This document shows positions 1-8,208 of a DNA stretch of 31,050 nt, one piece after another. Position numbers and translations under genes: made by a program. This DNA comes from Prevotellaceae bacterium UBA4336. GTDB taxonomy: Bacteria; Bacteroidota; Bacteroidia; Bacteroidales; Bacteroidaceae. The stretch is from assembly GCA_002394305.1 (NCBI GenBank), contig DGTM01000039.1, forward strand, positions 44,791 through 75,840. Direction: 5' to 3'. Numbering within the stretch: position 1 is the first letter of the stretch; the number at the start of each line of letters is the position of its first letter. The notes beneath the pieces are model-generated. The model worked only from the letters and a program-made list of their open reading frames with translations, did no database searches and was not told the DNA's origin.

Positions 1-393
1 CTGAAGCGCTTCATGAAGCTCCGCAACGCAGACAAGGGCGAGGAGTACGTAGAGAAGAACTTCAAGGACAGCCTGCCCGAACTGCTCTGGCACCTGGCCA
101 AGGAACAGATCTGCGACCAGCTCGAGGTGAAGGTGCAGCATGAGGACGTACTCGAGACCGCCAAGGCATACACCCGCATCCAGTTCGCACAGTACGGCAT
201 GATCAACCTCCCCGAGGAGTCCGTCACAAACTACGCCGCCGAGATGCTCAAGAACGAGCAGCAGGCACAGGGCCTCGTAGAGCGCACCGTAGAGAACATG
301 ATGGCCGCCAAAGCCAAGGAGGCCGTCACCCTGAAGGTGAAGGAAGTCACGATGGACGAGTTCCGCAAGCTCACGGAAAAGAAGGAAAAGTAA
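1..393 (+). CDS. tig: Trigger factor, C-terminal part (partial)
   Basis: The reading frame is open from the first base of the window and stops at TAA 391-393, so only about 130 C-terminal residues are present and the true start lies upstream. The sequence is a charged, helical, Lys/Glu-rich tail (for example LAKEQICDQLEVKVQHEDV) that fits the C-terminal substrate-cradling arms of trigger factor, the ribosome-bound chaperone and peptidyl-prolyl isomerase. The main support is context: clpP and clpX follow directly, and tig-clpP-clpX is a widely conserved bacterial order linking nascent-chain folding with proteolysis. The ribosome-binding and PPIase domains are outside the window, so the identification relies on synteny and general character. 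Confidence 0.85.
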   Translation: MKRFMKLRNADKGEEYVEKNFKDSLPELLWHLAKEQICDQLEVKVQHEDVLETAKAYTRIQFAQYGMINLPEESVTNYAAEMLKNEQQAQGLVERTVENMMAAKAKEAVTLKVKEVTMDEFRKLTEKKEK

Positions 394-410
394 ACAGACA
401 AATACTTACG

Positions 411-465
411 CGCGTGCACGCGTATATATAATATAAGGTATAAGGGACGGCTCCGGTCGTTCCTT
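411..465 (+). promoter_or_regulatory. Palindrome and hairpin in the tig-clpP spacer
   Basis: The 100-bp spacer contains a perfect 12-bp palindrome, CGCGTGCACGCG at 411-422, then a very AT-rich stretch (TATATATAATATAAGG), then a hairpin with arms 442-449 and 458-465 (AAGGGACG / CGTTCCTT, one G-U pair, 8-nt loop). There is no T-run, so it is not a normal terminator. No clear TAnnTTTG box is visible. The octamer TACTTACG occurs at both ends of the spacer. It may be a 5' leader structure or operator of clpP; this is inference. Confidence 0.3.
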
Positions 466-493
466 CTGCCTAAATGCAGACATACTTACGACA

Positions 494-1165
494 ATGAACA
501 ACGACTTTCGCAAGTTTGCTACCCGCCACCTGGGTATGAACAGCATGGCTCTGGACGACGTCATCAGCATGCAAAACCAGTACCTCAACCCCTACATCCT
601 GGAGGAACGTCAGCTCAACGTCACACAGATGGACGTCTTCAGCCGCCTGATGATGGACCGCATCATCTTCCTCGGCACAGAGATCGACGACTACACGGCC
701 AACACCCTGCAGGCACAGCTGCTCTACCTGGACAGTGCCGACCCGGGCAAGGACATCAGCATCTACATCAACAGCCCCGGCGGCAGCGTCTATGCCGGAC
801 TGGGCATCTACGACACGATGCAGTTCATCTCGAGCGACGTAGCCACCATCTGCACCGGCATGGCTGCAAGCATGGCTGCCGTACTCCTCGTCGCAGGCAA
901 GGAAGGCAAGCGCAGCGCCTTGACGCACAGCCGCGTCATGATACACCAGCCGATGGGCGGCGCACAGGGCCAGGCCAGCGACATCGAGATAACTGCACGC
1001 GAGATACAGAAGCTGAAGAAAGAACTCTACAGCATCATCGCCGACCACTCGCACACCGACTTCGACAAGGTGTGGGCCGACAGCGACCGCGACTACTGGA
1101 TGACTGCCGACGAAGCCAAGGAGTACGGCATGATAGACCGCGTGCTGACACGGAAGAAGGATTAG
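494..1165 (+). CDS. clpP: ATP-dependent Clp protease proteolytic subunit ClpP
   Basis: 223 residues. ClpP is the serine peptidase that forms a double heptameric barrel and degrades substrates unfolded and threaded in by ClpX. The catalytic triad is readable: Ser126 in GMAASMAA, His151 in SRVMIHQPMGG, and Asp200 in DSDRDYW, which aligns with E. coli Asp185. The INSPGGSV segment (92-99) is the glycine-rich strand lining the active site. The N-terminal 25-30 residues before the conserved core are longer than the mature E. coli subunit and may be a processed propeptide. The ATG at 494 gives a normal length. clpX starts 59 bp downstream on the same strand, so the pair is probably co-transcribed. 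Confidence 0.97.
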   Translation: MNNDFRKFATRHLGMNSMALDDVISMQNQYLNPYILEERQLNVTQMDVFSRLMMDRIIFLGTEIDDYTANTLQAQLLYLDSADPGKDISIYINSPGGSVYAGLGIYDTMQFISSDVATICTGMAASMAAVLLVAGKEGKRSALTHSRVMIHQPMGGAQGQASDIEITAREIQKLKKELYSIIADHSHTDFDKVWADSDRDYWMTADEAKEYGMIDRVLTRKKD

Positions 1166-1180
1166 GGATTAGAGACAAGG

Positions 1181-1222
1181 GACTACAGACAACAGACTAC
1201 AGACAACAGACTACAGATTAGG
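1181..1222 (+). repeat. 14-bp tandem repeat between clpP and clpX
   Basis: The spacer holds GACTACAGACAACA twice in perfect tandem (1181-1194, 1195-1208) and a third partial copy, GACTACAGATTAGG, at 1209-1222, ending two bases before the clpX ATG. The unit is a low-complexity GACTACAGAC type sequence. It fills the place of a ribosome-binding site and contains no purine-rich Shine-Dalgarno motif, as is common in Bacteroidetes. Confidence 0.8.
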
Positions 1223-1224
1223 TA

Positions 1225-2478
1225 ATGACAGGAAAGAACAAGAACCGTTGCTCCTTCTGCGGTCGTCGCGAGGACGAGGTGGCGCTGATGCTGACGGGCA
1301 AGAACGGATATATCTGCGACGATTGCGTCCGTCAGGCAAGCCAGATTCTTCAGGAGAATATGGGCGAAGATGTCTTTGCCAACGCCGGCAGGACGGGCAA
1401 GGCGTCGCACAGCGACCTGAACCTGAGGAACATTCCCAAGCCACGTGAAATAAAGGCCTACCTCGACCAGTACGTCATCGGGCAAGACGATGCCAAACGC
1501 TACCTGGCAGTCTCAGTCTACAATCACTACAAGCGTCTGGCCCAGCCCGCCGACGATGGTGGCGTGGAGATAGAGAAGAGCAACATCATCATGGTAGGCC
1601 CTACCGGCACGGGCAAGACGCTGCTGGCACGCACCATTGCCAAGATGCTCAAAGTGCCCTTCACCATTGTGGACGCAACGGTCTTCACCGAGGCGGGTTA
1701 TGTGGGCGAGGACGTGGAAAGCATCTTGTCGCGGCTGCTTCAGGTGGCCGACTACGATGTTGCAGCCGCCGAACGCGGCATCGTCTTCATCGACGAGATA
1801 GACAAGATAGCCCGCAAGCAGGACAATCCCAGCATCACACGCGACGTCAGCGGCGAAGGCGTGCAGCAGGGGCTGCTGAAACTGCTCGAAGGTTCGCAGG
1901 TCAATGTGCCGCCCAAAGGCGGACGCAAGCACCCGGACCAGGACTACATTCACGTCGACACACGCAACATCCTCTTCATCTGCGGCGGTGCCTTCGACGG
2001 CATCGAGCGCAAGATTGCCCAGCGACTCAACACACACGTCGTGGGCTACGACAGCGTGCAGAACCTCCAGAAGATTGACACCAAGGACCTGATGCAGTAC
2101 ATCCAGCCACAGGACCTGAAAAGCTTCGGCCTCATCCCCGAGATTATCGGCCGCCTGCCGGTGCTGACCTACCTCAATCCGCTGGACCGCGAGACGCTGC
2201 GAAACATCCTGACCGAGCCGAAGAACTCGCTCGTGAAGCAGCAGATAAAGCTCTTCGCCATGGACGGCATCACGCTCAGCTTCGAGGACGAAGCGCTGGA
2301 CTACATCGTGGACAAGGCCATAGAGTACAAGCTCGGAGCCCGCGGCCTGCGCTCCATCATGGAAGCCATCATGATAGAAGCTCAGTACAATGCGCCGTCG
2401 GAGGACTTGAAAACGCTCACCATCACGCGCCAATACGCCGAGGAAAAGATTGCGAAGAACGAGAGAATGAAAGGATAA
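1225..2478 (+). CDS. clpX: ATP-dependent protease ATP-binding subunit ClpX
   Basis: 417 residues, the usual ClpX length. ClpX is the hexameric AAA+ unfoldase that feeds proteins into ClpP. Domains in order: N-terminal C4 zinc-binding domain with Cys9, Cys12, Cys31 and Cys34 (dimerises and binds adaptors); AAA+ module with Walker A GPTGTGKT (125-132), pore-1 loop GYVG (158-161), Walker B VFIDE (187-191), RKH pore loop (234-236), and sensor-2 GARGLR (371-376). The loop that docks on ClpP, usually Ile-Gly-Phe, reads Val-Gly-Tyr here (273-275). It follows clpP on the same strand. A hairpin terminator overlaps its stop codon, so the clp transcript probably ends here. Confidence 0.97.
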   Translation: MTGKNKNRCSFCGRREDEVALMLTGKNGYICDDCVRQASQILQENMGEDVFANAGRTGKASHSDLNLRNIPKPREIKAYLDQYVIGQDDAKRYLAVSVYNHYKRLAQPADDGGVEIEKSNIIMVGPTGTGKTLLARTIAKMLKVPFTIVDATVFTEAGYVGEDVESILSRLLQVADYDVAAAERGIVFIDEIDKIARKQDNPSITRDVSGEGVQQGLLKLLEGSQVNVPPKGGRKHPDQDYIHVDTRNILFICGGAFDGIERKIAQRLNTHVVGYDSVQNLQKIDTKDLMQYIQPQDLKSFGLIPEIIGRLPVLTYLNPLDRETLRNILTEPKNSLVKQQIKLFAMDGITLSFEDEALDYIVDKAIEYKLGARGLRSIMEAIMIEAQYNAPSEDLKTLTITRQYAEEKIAKNERMKG

Positions 2479-2520
2479 AGGCTGCTTTATTCCTTTCATT
2501 CCTTCATTTCTTTCTTTTTT
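2465..2520 (+). terminator. Rho-independent-like terminator overlapping the clpX stop
   Basis: A long inverted repeat has arms GAATGAAAGGATAAAG (2465-2480) and CTTTATTCCTTTCATTC (2485-2501), pairing with a single bulged base around a 4-nt GCTG loop. A T-rich tract ending in TTTTTT follows (2502-2520). The left arm contains the last codons and the TAA (2476-2478) of clpX. The stem is AT-rich, so the termination strength is uncertain. Confidence 0.75.
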
Positions 2521-2531
2521 AGCTAAAAAGA

Positions 2532-2563
2532 TTTGGTGGTTTGCACATTTCTTTGTATCTTTG
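2532..2563 (+). promoter_or_regulatory. Bacteroidetes-type promoter for recQ
   Basis: TTTG at 2532-2535, a 20-bp spacer, then TATCTTTG at 2556-2563 fits the Bacteroidetes housekeeping sigma consensus TTTG-N19-21-TAnnTTTG. The recQ ATG is 31 bp beyond the -7 box. It lies just after the clpX terminator, so recQ is likely transcribed independently of the clp genes. Confidence 0.75.
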
Positions 2564-2594
2564 TGTGATGCTTTTCTAAAAACCACCTTAAATA

Positions 2595-4772
2595 ATGAAC
2601 GGGATAAACCTGTCAGAACAACTCAAGCATTACTTTGGCTTCGACTCCTTCAAGGGCGACCAGGAAGCCATCATCCGCAACCTGCTTGACGGGAAAGACA
2701 CATTTGTGCTCATGCCAACGGGCGGCGGCAAGTCGCTTTGTTACCAGTTGCCGGCACTCATCAGCGAGGGCACTGCCATTGTCGTGTCGCCACTCATTGC
2801 CCTCATGAAGAACCAGGTGGATGCCATACGCCAGTTCCTGGACGACGACAGCATAGCGCACTACCTGAATTCCTCGCTTACGAAGGCACAGATTGACACG
2901 GTGAAGCAGGACATCATCGGGGGGCGCACGAAACTGCTCTATGTGGCGCCCGAATCGCTGACCAAGGAGGAGAACGTCCGGTTCCTGAAGGGGACGAAGA
3001 TTTCCTTCTATGCCGTCGACGAGGCTCACTGCATCTCGGAGTGGGGGCACGACTTCCGTCCCGAGTACCGCAACATCCGACCCCTGGCAAACCAGATAGG
3101 CAAGGCGCCCATCATCGCCCTCACGGCCACGGCCACGGACAAGGTGCGGGCCGACATCAAGAAGAACCTCGGCATCCCCGACGCCAAGGAGTTCTGCAGC
3201 TCGTTCAACCGCCCGAACCTCTACTACGAGATACGTCCGAAGACGAAGGACGTGGACAAGGACATCACGCGCTTCGTGCTCCAGAACAAAGGCAAGAGCG
3301 GCATCATCTACTGCCTGAGTCGGCGCCGCGTGGAAGAGCTGGCAGAGATGCTGCGCACCAACCACATCAATGCGCGTGCCTACCATGCCGGCATGGAGTC
3401 GGCAGAGCGGGCTCAGACACAGGACGACTTCCTCATGGAGCGCATCGACGTCATCGTGGCGACCATCGCTTTCGGCATGGGCATCGACAAGCCCGACGTG
3501 CGCTACGTCATCCACTACGACATACCGAAGAGCCTGGAGGGATATTACCAGGAGACGGGACGCGCCGGACGCGACGGGGGCGAGGGCATCTGCATCACAT
3601 TCTTCTCGCCCGGCGACCTGCGCAAGCTCGAGAAGTTCATGCAGGGCAAGCCCGTGGCAGAACAGGACATCGGGCGACAACTGCTGCAGGAGACGGCTGC
3701 ATACGCCGAGACGTCCATCTGCCGGCGCAAGTTCCTGCTGCACTACTTCGGCGAGGAATACACGCCCGACAACTGCGGCAAGTGCGACAACTGCCTGCAT
3801 CCGCGCGAGAAGGTGGAGGCCGGCGACGAGCTGCTCCTCGTCCTGCGCGTCATCAATGCCGTCAAGGAAGGCTTCAAGGCCCCGCACATCATCGACATCC
3901 TGGTGGGCAACGAGACGGACGACGTGATAGCACACCGCCACGAACAGCTCAGCCTGTTTGCCTGCGGCGACGAACACGAGGCGCCGTTCTGGAATGCCGT
4001 CATTCGTCAGGCCATGATTTCCGGCTACATCGAAAAGGGCATCGAGAACTACGGCCTGCTCAGCATCACGCAGGAAGGACGCGACTACATGAGGGAGCCC
4101 GAGCCGTTCTTCATCACGGAGGACCGCGAGTTCGACGAGTACAGCGACATGGCGGGCGAGGGAACCTCCGTCCTCGACGAGACGCTCTTCGCCATGCTCA
4201 AGGACCTGCGCCGCGACGTGGCACGCCGCAAGAACCTGCCTCCGTACGTCATCTTCCAGGACCCCTCGCTCGAGGACATGGCTACCTCCTACCCCACCAG
4301 CATCGAGGAGCTGCAGAACATCAAGGGCGTGGGCGTAGGCAAGGCCAACCGCTACGGCGCCGAGTTCTGCAAGCTCATCGCACGCTACTGCGAGGAGAAC
4401 GAGATAGACCGCTTCGAGGACTTCCGCGTCCGCTCGCTCGTCAACAAGAGCAAGGACAAGGTAAGCATCATCCAGGCCATCGACCGGCAGGTCAGCCTCG
4501 ACGAGATAGCGAAGGTCAAGGGCCTGACCCTCGACGAGCTGCTCGACGAGATATACACCATCGTGGACAGCGGCACGAGGCTCAACATCGACTACTACAT
4601 CCGCGAGGTGATGGACGACGATCACATGCAGGACATCTACGACTACTTCCGCGAGGCAGAGGACAACAACGTCGACGACGCCCTCGATGAGTTTGCCGAC
4701 GACGAGGACGAGTACACCGAGGAGGAGATAAAGCTCGTCCGCATCAAGTTCCTTGCCGAGAACGGGCACTGA
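2595..4772 (+). CDS. recQ: ATP-dependent DNA helicase RecQ
   Basis: 725 residues. RecQ is a 3'-5' superfamily 2 helicase acting in recombination and fork repair. Walker A is PTGGGKS (41-47), the DEAH box is DEAH (142-145) followed by the RecQ-specific aromatic-rich loop ISEWGHDFRPEYR, and motif VI is YYQETGRAGRDG (317-328). The RQC zinc-binding cysteines are Cys376, Cys394, Cys397 and Cys400, followed by a winged-helix region. One HRDC domain lies at about 527-600 with its GVGVGKANRYG core. After it come about 120 residues ending in a strongly acidic stretch (DDALDEFADDEDEYTEEE), as in the longer Bacteroidetes RecQ proteins. The start is set by the promoter just upstream and the MNGINLSEQLKHYFGFDSF opening typical of RecQ. 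A strong terminator follows the stop. Confidence 0.97.
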   Translation: MNGINLSEQLKHYFGFDSFKGDQEAIIRNLLDGKDTFVLMPTGGGKSLCYQLPALISEGTAIVVSPLIALMKNQVDAIRQFLDDDSIAHYLNSSLTKAQIDTVKQDIIGGRTKLLYVAPESLTKEENVRFLKGTKISFYAVDEAHCISEWGHDFRPEYRNIRPLANQIGKAPIIALTATATDKVRADIKKNLGIPDAKEFCSSFNRPNLYYEIRPKTKDVDKDITRFVLQNKGKSGIIYCLSRRRVEELAEMLRTNHINARAYHAGMESAERAQTQDDFLMERIDVIVATIAFGMGIDKPDVRYVIHYDIPKSLEGYYQETGRAGRDGGEGICITFFSPGDLRKLEKFMQGKPVAEQDIGRQLLQETAAYAETSICRRKFLLHYFGEEYTPDNCGKCDNCLHPREKVEAGDELLLVLRVINAVKEGFKAPHIIDILVGNETDDVIAHRHEQLSLFACGDEHEAPFWNAVIRQAMISGYIEKGIENYGLLSITQEGRDYMREPEPFFITEDREFDEYSDMAGEGTSVLDETLFAMLKDLRRDVARRKNLPPYVIFQDPSLEDMATSYPTSIEELQNIKGVGVGKANRYGAEFCKLIARYCEENEIDRFEDFRVRSLVNKSKDKVSIIQAIDRQVSLDEIAKVKGLTLDELLDEIYTIVDSGTRLNIDYYIREVMDDDHMQDIYDYFREAEDNNVDDALDEFADDEDEYTEEEIKLVRIKFLAENGH

Positions 4773-4804
4773 CGCACGGACTCCTGCCAGCCACCGAGCA
4801 ACTG

Positions 4805-4862
4805 AATGCCGTACCGGGAAACTTGCCATTTGGCACATCCCGGCACGGCATTTTCTTTTTTT
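4805..4862 (+). terminator. recQ intrinsic terminator
   Basis: Arms AATGCCGTACCGGGA (4805-4819) and TCCCGGCACGGCATT (4838-4852) form a 15-bp stem with one mismatch. The loop contains a further small TTGCCA/TGGCA pairing. It runs straight into TTTTCTTTTTTT. This is a very strong GC-rich hairpin plus U-tract, 32 bp after the recQ stop. Confidence 0.92.
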
Positions 4863-4867
4863 CCACA

Positions 4868-5080
4868 CAGCACGCTCTTATGGACAACACAGCACGCTCT
4901 TATGGGCAACACGGCACGCTCTTATAGTCAACGCAGCACGCTCTTATGGACAACGCGGCACGCTCTTATGGTCAACGCAGCACGCTCTTATGGACAACAC
5001 AGCACGCTCTTATGGACCACGCAGCACGCTCTTATGGACAACACAGCACGCTCTTATGGACAACGCGGCACGCTCTTTTG
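4868..5080 (+). repeat. 22-bp tandem repeat array 1
   Basis: Nine complete 22-bp units begin at 4868, 4890, 4912 and so on to 5044, and a tenth partial unit begins at 5066. The first 20 bases of the commonest unit are CAGCACGCTCTTATGGACAA. Units differ only at a few positions (CAGC/CGGC, GGAC/GGGC/GGTC/AGTC, ACA/ACG at the end), and the core CACGCTCTTAT is nearly invariant. There are no spacers, so it is not CRISPR. It lies between the recQ terminator and the GH106-like gene. The first bases of the final array of the window (30963 onward) match this unit apart from a 1-bp indel. Confidence 0.95.
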
Positions 5081-5199
5081 CCGGACGATGTCAAAATATT
5101 ACATCAAAAAGTCAGTTAATTATCTCCTGTCTTACAGGAATTCACGTCCTTTGCACCCGTAAGAAAGCATTTTCACTCACAGACAAAGCGCATAAGAAC
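5081..5199 (+). promoter_or_regulatory. Leader region of the glycoside hydrolase gene
   Basis: An AT-richer stretch between array 1 and the ATG at 5200. It holds a small perfect hairpin TCCTGT-CTT-ACAGGA (5125-5139) and a weak -7-like element GTCCTTTG (5146-5153, lacking the TA). No convincing -33 element is present at the right distance. A promoter is expected here because the recQ terminator isolates this gene, but its position is uncertain. Confidence 0.3.
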
Positions 5200-8139
5200 A
5201 TGTTTACTTTCATCAGACCTAGCCAACAGCGGCGGAAAGGATTCACGGCCGTGCTGCTCTCTACTCTGGCCTGCTGCCTTTGGTGCACAAGCTGCCAGGC
5301 ACAGGAAGAAGGGACCACGGTGCTCGAAACGAAGGAATTTGCCAAGCCCTCCATGCCCTGGCGCCCCATTCCGCTCTGGTTCTGGAACAACACACAGATC
5401 AGTGAGGCCGAGCTTGTACGCCAGCTTCAGCAAATGGTCGAGGTCGACGGCTACGGCGGGTGCGCCATCCTGCCCTTCGGCAGCGGGTTCCGCCCGGGCT
5501 ACCTGTCCGACGACTACTTCAGGCTCTACGGCGCAGCCATCGCCAAGGCACACTCGCTGGGAGCTCACATGTCCATCTACGACGAGTACGGCTTCCCCAG
5601 CGGCAGCATGGGCGCCATCAACGGCTCGGGCGTGACCACCTTCAAGAACAACCACCCGGAGCACACCGTCAAGCGCCTCGACAAGACGGAGTACCGCGTG
5701 GGCAGCGGCGGCACCTTCGACAGGCAGCTCACCCTCAACGGCAAGCTCATGGCCCTGCTGGCATGGAACATGAACACGAAGGAGATTGTCTCCCTGCGCG
5801 ACAACTACGACGAGGCGACGGGCCGCGTGACGTGGACGGCACCGAAGCAGAGCGGCTGGCACGTGATGGTGTGCCAGTGCGTAGTGGACGGCGACCCGAA
5901 CGTGGACTACCTCTCCGGCGAGGCCGTCAGCCTGTTCGTGCAGGACACACACGCCGCCTACTACCGCCGCTTCGCCGACCACTTCGGCGGGACCATCGTC
6001 TCCACCTTCTTCGACGAGCCCACCATGTACCGCGCACAGGGACGCATGTGGACGAACGACTTCAACGAACAGTTCGAGAAGCGCTACGGCTTCTCGCCCG
6101 AGACACTCTACCCCGCCCTCTGGTACGACATCGGCAAGCCCACGGCACGCGCCCGGAACCTGCTCTTCGGCCTGCACTCCACGCTCTACAGCGAGGGCTT
6201 CATGAAGACCATCTGCGACTGGGCCACTGAGCACGGCATCCTGACCACCGGACATCAGGACCAGGAGGAGATAGCCAACCCCACCAGCGTGGCAGGCGAC
6301 CTGATGCTCGTCGGCAAGCACCTCACCATGCCCGGCATCGACAAGATAGGCGGCGGTCGCCCCACCGAGGACTTCTACAAAGTGGTGTCCTCGTCGGCCA
6401 ACAACTGGGACAAGGCCTACGTCATGTCCGAAACCTACGGCGCCATGGGCAACATCCCCGTCGAGATGCTCTACCAGGTAGCCATCGAGCAGTACACCAA
6501 AGGCATCAACCACCTCATCCCGCATGCCGTCTGGTACAACGACCGCGACGTCACCTTCCTGCCCGAACTCTCGTGGCGCAACCCGCTCTACAATGCCGAC
6601 CTGCCCGCGTTCAACGCCTTCCTCTCGCGCCTGAACTACATCCTGGCACGCCCGGGACGGCACGTGGCCGACGTCGCCGTGCTCTACCCCATACAGACAC
6701 AGTACGCCGGGCACCGCCTCGACGGACCGAAGGGCTACTACGAAGGCGGCGTCGACGTGGAGGGGACCGACTATCCGCAGATATCGCACTACCTCACCGA
6801 CGACCTCGGCATCGACTTCACCTATCTCCATCCCGAAGTCCTCGACGACCGCTGCACCGTGGCCGGCGGACGCCTGAACATGAACAACACGGTCAACCAC
6901 GAACATTTCTCCGCCATCATACTGCCCGGCGTGAAGGTCATCTCGCTGAGTAACCTGAAGAAGATAGAGGAAGCCTGGCAGCAAGGCGTCAGGGTCGTCT
7001 TCACCACGCAATGCCCCCAGCAGGCAGCCGACCGCGAGGACGCCGACCAGGAGGTGCAGGACATCGTACGGCGCATGCTCGACGCCACGGAGAACAAGGC
7101 GTACTTCCTGCCCATGCCATCGGCCGAGTCGCTGGCAGAAGTCATGGACGCCTGCCTGCCCGACCGCGACGTGCAGTTCTCCGGCGGCACACACCCGTTC
7201 AACTACATCCACAAGGTGATAGACGGACACGACGTATGGCTCATCGGCAACATCGATGCCACGTCCGCCACGAACACCGTCCGCGTGAAGACCTCGGCCT
7301 CGAAGCTCACCCTGCTCAACCCACACACGGGAACCCTCTCCGACGCCCCCCTGAAGGAAGAAGACAGGTCCTTCTCCCTCACCCTGCGCCCGAACCAGTC
7401 GGTGTTCCTCGTCGACGACGCCCTGCTCCTGAAGAACGGCACAGCCGACGTCCCCGTGGACGAACACCTTTCCTACACCATAGAGATGCAGGCACAGATA
7501 GAGCAACTCTCGGCCGGCGTCTGCTTCTCCATCGCCGACCAGCAGAACTACTACATGTGGCAGTTCAATGCCTCCGACCCGCAGCATCCCCGCCTGCGCC
7601 CACACCAGTGGCTCGGAGGCAGCGCGTCCCTGCTCGGGGAGATTGACCTGCCCGCCGAAGCGGACATACAGGCCGGGCACACCTTCAGCATAAAGCTCGA
7701 GATAGAGGACGAGACGTACGTCAAGACCTACATCAACGACGTGCTCGTCGACGAACGGAGCGGACGCTTCACCTTCGGGAACATCGGTTTCCGCCAGGCA
7801 CACGACGACGCCTACGCAAAGGCAGAGACGGCAAGCTATGACAACGTCCGCATCAGCGTCCGCACAGGAGAACGCACCCGCAGCGTGGTCTTCTCGGAGG
7901 ACTTCTCCGCGTCGAACCCCTTCTCTGCCGGCACCATCGCAGACGGCTGGCTGAGGGTGGAGGGCCAGATGTCGCACGACGTACTGGCCTGGCTCCGCGA
8001 AGTCCCCGATGCCGTAAGCCTCGCCCCCGCCACCTCCGCCAAACGCGAGAGCCGATACCTGCTCGACGGCACTCCGGCCCCGCGCCACGCCTCCGGCATC
8101 ATCGTCCGAGGCGGGAAGAAATACCTGACAAAGAACTAA
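5200..8139 (+). CDS. Secreted glycoside hydrolase, GH106-like (alpha-L-rhamnosidase type)
   Basis: 979 residues from ATG 5200. The frame is open further upstream, but that part only translates the 22-bp repeats. The signal sequence has RRKG, a hydrophobic core, and CTSC at 29-32, so it may be a lipoprotein with a poor lipobox or a plain signal peptide. The catalytic part (about 45-640) opens with the pattern PLWFWNN-x-ELVRQLQQM-x-GYGG and contains YDEYGFPSGSMG, as in GH106-type barrels. Candidate acids are Glu273 (FFDEP) and Glu411 (SETYG). Residues about 750-890 form a concanavalin-like beta-sandwich (YMWQFN...LRPHQW) shared with the next gene. The C-terminus, GIIVRGGKKYLTKN, resembles Prevotella secreted-protein tails. 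A role in plant or mucin glycan breakdown is inferred. The exact GH family could differ. Confidence 0.75.
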   Translation: MFTFIRPSQQRRKGFTAVLLSTLACCLWCTSCQAQEEGTTVLETKEFAKPSMPWRPIPLWFWNNTQISEAELVRQLQQMVEVDGYGGCAILPFGSGFRPGYLSDDYFRLYGAAIAKAHSLGAHMSIYDEYGFPSGSMGAINGSGVTTFKNNHPEHTVKRLDKTEYRVGSGGTFDRQLTLNGKLMALLAWNMNTKEIVSLRDNYDEATGRVTWTAPKQSGWHVMVCQCVVDGDPNVDYLSGEAVSLFVQDTHAAYYRRFADHFGGTIVSTFFDEPTMYRAQGRMWTNDFNEQFEKRYGFSPETLYPALWYDIGKPTARARNLLFGLHSTLYSEGFMKTICDWATEHGILTTGHQDQEEIANPTSVAGDLMLVGKHLTMPGIDKIGGGRPTEDFYKVVSSSANNWDKAYVMSETYGAMGNIPVEMLYQVAIEQYTKGINHLIPHAVWYNDRDVTFLPELSWRNPLYNADLPAFNAFLSRLNYILARPGRHVADVAVLYPIQTQYAGHRLDGPKGYYEGGVDVEGTDYPQISHYLTDDLGIDFTYLHPEVLDDRCTVAGGRLNMNNTVNHEHFSAIILPGVKVISLSNLKKIEEAWQQGVRVVFTTQCPQQAADREDADQEVQDIVRRMLDATENKAYFLPMPSAESLAEVMDACLPDRDVQFSGGTHPFNYIHKVIDGHDVWLIGNIDATSATNTVRVKTSASKLTLLNPHTGTLSDAPLKEEDRSFSLTLRPNQSVFLVDDALLLKNGTADVPVDEHLSYTIEMQAQIEQLSAGVCFSIADQQNYYMWQFNASDPQHPRLRPHQWLGGSASLLGEIDLPAEADIQAGHTFSIKLEIEDETYVKTYINDVLVDERSGRFTFGNIGFRQAHDDAYAKAETASYDNVRISVRTGERTRSVVFSEDFSASNPFSAGTIADGWLRVEGQMSHDVLAWLREVPDAVSLAPATSAKRESRYLLDGTPAPRHASGIIVRGGKKYLTKN

Positions 8140-8208
8140 CACACACCATACATATTAATATTATTATAACCAACACATCCAATCTTATTAACTTAAATCC
8201 TTACCAAA

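Noticed and set aside
2613..4868. Long antisense frame opposite recQ, and similar ones opposite the hydrolase (5173-8142), the secreted protein (8188-10695), pgk/SPFH (11681-13990) and the sensor kinase (23055-26093)
   Set aside because: All are mirror-image frames produced by the strong GC bias at third codon positions. Their products are Val/Leu/His-rich without domains or signals, and the sense genes are certain.
4868..5080. Possible CRISPR array
   Set aside because: Units are contiguous at 22 bp with no variable spacers, and there are no cas genes in the window. The same holds for the other three arrays.
4753..5199. N-terminal extension of the glycoside hydrolase through the 22-bp repeats
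   Set aside because: The frame is open only because three units make 66 bp. The peptide is a repeat artefact, overlaps recQ, and precedes a proper signal peptide starting at 5200.
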